From assembly GCA_016935885.1 (NCBI GenBank), contig JAFGQA010000336.1, forward strand, positions 1-15,459: a DNA stretch of 15,459 bases. Direction: 5' to 3'. A model generated the notes under the pieces. It was not told the DNA's origin, ran no database searches, and worked only from the letters and a program-made list of their open reading frames with translations. This stretch comes from Phycisphaerae bacterium (GTDB lineage: Bacteria > Planctomycetota > Phycisphaerae > UBA1845 > UTPLA1). The position numbers were made by a program, and so were the translations under genes. Positions 13,216 through 15,459 of the stretch are shown here, piece after piece (the stretch's first letter is position 1; each line of letters opens with the position of its first letter).

Positions 13216-13818
13216 GTGAAAGCGGCCCGGTTAGCCATTCTGGCAGCGGTGTTCAGCCTGTCGGCGTCGACCGTGGGGCACGCGACCTACGCAGAGCCCA
13301 CCCCGATGGCTCCGTTGGTCCTCCGAGAGTCAAGCGGGAGGATGCCTGCGGAGGGGCCCACCTCGGCAAGCCCAAAGCGCACGAAGCAGAGGCCCAAGCA
13401 GCATTCCGAGGACCGCATCACGGCCAAGGAATCGGCTGCCATGCGTCGGCGCGCCCGCGAGGCGATCCGTGGGGACGACCTCGAACTGGCCAGGCGACTG
13501 CTGCGGAAGGCGGCCGGCGTCAGGACGTCTTCGGAACGCCAAGCCTGGTGGGTCATTGAGGCCGAATTGGAGTATTCGGATAAGCAATACGCGAAGGCGG
13601 GCTTGGTGGCCATGCGGTTGGTCATCCTCCACGCCGACAGCAAGCATGTGGGGGACGCGCTGTATTGGGCCGCCAGGTCATACGAGGGCCTGGAACGACC
13701 GCACAAGGCGATTCAGCTCCATGAGGAGTGTCTGGCACACGGGCACACCAAGGCGTCGATCCGCAAGCTCGCCAAGGCCCGACTGGCAGCGTTGCAGAAA
13801 CGGGCGTCCGCGCGATGA
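13216..13818 (+). CDS. Secreted TPR-like protein of unknown function
   Basis: A 200-aa protein starting at GTG 13216, with AGGA (13205-13208) 7 bases upstream. An N-terminal Sec signal peptide (about 1-26, with possible cut sites after GHA or TYA) points to the periplasm. A basic, low-complexity linker follows (about 45-70, SPKRTKQRPKQHSEDR). From about residue 75 the sequence is helical with TPR-like spacing (AREAIRGDDLELARRLLRKA; ALYWAARSYEGLERPHKAIQLHEECL), as in YbgF- and BamD-type outer-membrane helpers, but no closer family is recognised. Its stop overlaps the miaB start as ATGA, so the two are probably co-transcribed. That pairing may be regional and need not imply a shared job. Confidence 0.75.
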   Translation: MKAARLAILAAVFSLSASTVGHATYAEPTPMAPLVLRESSGRMPAEGPTSASPKRTKQRPKQHSEDRITAKESAAMRRRAREAIRGDDLELARRLLRKAAGVRTSSERQAWWVIEAELEYSDKQYAKAGLVAMRLVILHADSKHVGDALYWAARSYEGLERPHKAIQLHEECLAHGHTKASIRKLAKARLAALQKRASAR

Positions 13819-15320
13819 CGTCGTCGAAGACCGTCTACCTTGAGACGATGGGCTGCCAGATGAACGCCTTGGACAGCGAGCTTGTCCTGTGTGGGCTCGT
13901 GGCCGAAGGCTACCGACTGACCAACAACCTCAACGCCGCGGATCTTGTAATCCTGAATACCTGTTCGGTCCGCCAACACGCCGAGGACAAGGTGTATTCC
14001 CGTCTGGGACAGCTGAAGGGTGCCCAGGCAAGGAATCCCGATCAAATCGTGGCCGTCATCGGGTGCATGGCCGAGCGCGACGGCGACGGCCTCCTGGCGA
14101 AGATGCCGCGCGTGTTGGACATCCTTTGCGGTCCCAAGGACCTGCACCGATTGCTTGGTCTGATCGCCGACGTCCGGCAGCATCGCAAACCGGCGATCGC
14201 CCTGTCCGGCCGGCTCCGAGATCGGTCGACGCCGCCGCGCGACGTCGGCCCGTACGAGGACGTCGAATCGCTGGACTCCCGTCGCTTCTTCGGCCTGTCG
14301 AGCCACGCGCCGACGCCGAAGGTGTTTGGGCGCCATCAGGCATACGTACGGATCACGCGAGGCTGCAACAAGTACTGCACGTATTGCGTGGTGCCGTATA
14401 CCCGTGGCCCGGAGGAACACCGTCCGCCGGAACGGATTGTCGACGACGTCAGGCGCCTGGCCGACAACGGTGTCGCCGAGGTGACACTGCTGGGTCAGAC
14501 CGTGAATCACTATCACTATCGCCCTGACCGACGGGGCGAAGAAAGCCAGCACAATGACACGACGTTCGCCCAGTTGCTCCGCAGAATCCACGATGAGGTG
14601 CCGCGGTTGCCCCGGTTGCGGTTCGTGACCAGCTTCCCCCGGGACTTCACCGATGAGACGTTGGAAGTCATGGCTTCCTCGCCGCGGATATGCCGTTACC
14701 TGCACCTCCCCGCCCAAAGTGGTAGCGACAGGATCTTGAAGAGGATGAACCGCGGCTACACGGTGGAGCAGTACAGGGTATTGCTGGATCGCGCGCGCGA
14801 GTGGATGCCCGACATCTGCCTCGCGGGCGATATGATCGTTGGTTTCAGCGGCGAGACCGAGGAAGACTTCGAGCGGAGTGTCGAGTTGCTCCGGTATGCC
14901 AGGTACAAGAACTGCTTCGTATTCAAGTACTCGCCGCGCCCCGGCACGCTTGCGGATGCGCGCCTGCCCGATGACGTGCCGGACGAGGTGAAACGACAGC
15001 GAAACAACGAGATGCTGGCCGTCCAGACCGAGATCGGCCTGGCCAATCACCGGGCGATGATCGGTGAAATCGTCGATGTCCTGATCGAGGGTCCGAGCAA
15101 GAGCGCTGCCAAGGCGCAAGGATCGCGGTGCGCTCGCGGAGAACGAGTCGAACCACAAGGTTCGATTCGAAGTCAATTGGTGGGTCGGACCCGTGGAGAT
15201 CAAATCGTGGTGCTGAATGGCACGCCCGACATGATCGGCCGGATCCTGTCCGTCCGAATAACGGCGGCGATGCCCTATACGATGCGTGGAGAGGCGTGTG
15301 GGGTGGATAGCGAATGCTGA
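13815..15320 (+). CDS. miaB: tRNA-2-methylthio-N6-dimethylallyladenosine synthase (MiaB)
   Basis: Radical-SAM methylthiotransferase that adds the 2-methylthio group to i6A37 of tRNAs reading UNN codons; cytoplasmic, with two iron-sulfur clusters. The UPF0004 domain has all three cluster cysteines: C14 (MGCQMN), C50 (NTCSVR) and C84 (IGCMAER). The radical-SAM motif CxxxCxxC is C184, C188 and C191 (RGCNKYCTYCVVPYTRG). A C-terminal TRAM domain ends with LVGRTRGDQIVV. The protein is 501 aa, longer than the usual 440-475; about 22 extra residues sit between EGPSK and QLVGRT and include a strong DNA hairpin (15144-15169). ATG 13815 is chosen because it overlaps the upstream stop and gives the normal MiaB start. 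MGCQMN and the intact motifs favour MiaB over the RimO and MtaB relatives. Confidence 0.95.
   Translation: MTSSKTVYLETMGCQMNALDSELVLCGLVAEGYRLTNNLNAADLVILNTCSVRQHAEDKVYSRLGQLKGAQARNPDQIVAVIGCMAERDGDGLLAKMPRVLDILCGPKDLHRLLGLIADVRQHRKPAIALSGRLRDRSTPPRDVGPYEDVESLDSRRFFGLSSHAPTPKVFGRHQAYVRITRGCNKYCTYCVVPYTRGPEEHRPPERIVDDVRRLADNGVAEVTLLGQTVNHYHYRPDRRGEESQHNDTTFAQLLRRIHDEVPRLPRLRFVTSFPRDFTDETLEVMASSPRICRYLHLPAQSGSDRILKRMNRGYTVEQYRVLLDRAREWMPDICLAGDMIVGFSGETEEDFERSVELLRYARYKNCFVFKYSPRPGTLADARLPDDVPDEVKRQRNNEMLAVQTEIGLANHRAMIGEIVDVLIEGPSKSAAKAQGSRCARGERVEPQGSIRSQLVGRTRGDQIVVLNGTPDMIGRILSVRITAAMPYTMRGEACGVDSEC
15144..15169. repeat. Hairpin inside the miaB insertion
   Basis: An 11-bp stem with one G-T pair (15144-15154 with 15159-15169) closes on a 4-base ACAA loop. 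It lies in the in-frame insertion of the TRAM region. The GGTTCGATTC arm resembles a tRNA T-arm, but no tRNA is present here. Confidence 0.6.
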
Positions 15321-15398
15321 ATAGCGCGTGGCGAGTGGCCTCGCGGGTCCGGAGGTGTTGCTTGCCCCGGCCGGGTCCATGACACAATCGGCGGCGGG

Positions 15399-15459
15399 GT
15401 GCCACTGGCAGCTTGTCTGCCAGTGTCCGTGTAGGACACTCTCCGTTGAGGCACTGGCG
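15399..15459. repeat. Palindromic repeat copy at window end
   Basis: A perfect 9-bp stem, CACTGGCAG-CTTGT-CTGCCAGTG (15403-15425), follows GGTGC. A second, overlapping stem AGTGTCC / GGACACT (15422-15428, 15434-15440) could form in its place. The closing GGCACTGGCG looks like the start of a further copy cut by the window edge. Bases 15321-15398 between miaB and this repeat show no gene. Confidence 0.7.

Noticed and set aside
15159..15168. tRNA T-arm-like sequence in miaB
   Set aside because: It lies inside an intact coding frame and no acceptor, D or anticodon arms can be found around it.
13713..15380. 555-aa open frame on the minus strand opposite miaB
   Set aside because: The plus strand carries all MiaB cysteine motifs; the antisense frame has none of its own.

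Overview
The window is GC-rich and gene-dense. It most resembles a Planctomycetota (Phycisphaerae-like) genome, although no rRNA or marker gene is present to prove this. The grounds are the style of the pseudopilins, the HDOD and bactofilin genes nearby, and many short palindromic repeats of the GTGGCAC...GTGCCAC type, some of which run in frame through protein ends.

Positions 282-10218 hold a near-continuous plus-strand block for a type IV-pilus-like / type II-secretion-like machine. Its genes are: inner-membrane platform protein (GspF/PilC/MshG-like); a main prepilin; three minor prepilins resembling GspH/I/J (MshC/D/O); a short PilX/MshP-like minor prepilin; a PilM-PilN fusion with GspL-like layout; a PilO/GspM-like protein; a PilP/GspC-like protein; a secretin; and a TPR lipoprotein that could be a pilotin or an MshN counterpart. 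Many junctions overlap (ATGA or TGATG), which suggests translational coupling. The order matches the MSHA pilus genes with the structural half placed before the biogenesis half. No assembly ATPase or prepilin peptidase is visible; they would lie outside the window. An HDOD-domain gene (10233-11204) follows in the same direction.

Positions 11292-12700 are on the minus strand. They hold a bactofilin gene with a recognisable sigma-70-type promoter, and upstream of it a small lipoprotein with a PrcB-like C-terminal domain. The two are separated by a 142-bp nested palindromic repeat. The 515 bases from 12701 to 13215 hold no gene but carry a MITE-like inverted-repeat element, a pair of 40-bp direct repeats around a hairpin, and a second hairpin repeat family.

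Positions 13216-15320 hold a secreted TPR-like protein overlapping miaB, the tRNA methylthiotransferase. The miaB gene carries an unusual insertion with a strong hairpin in its C-terminal TRAM region. The window ends in another copy of the palindromic repeat family. The most unusual aspect is how often these palindromic repeats sit inside or beside the pilus genes, extending the leaders of two minor prepilins and the tail of the PilM-PilN fusion.
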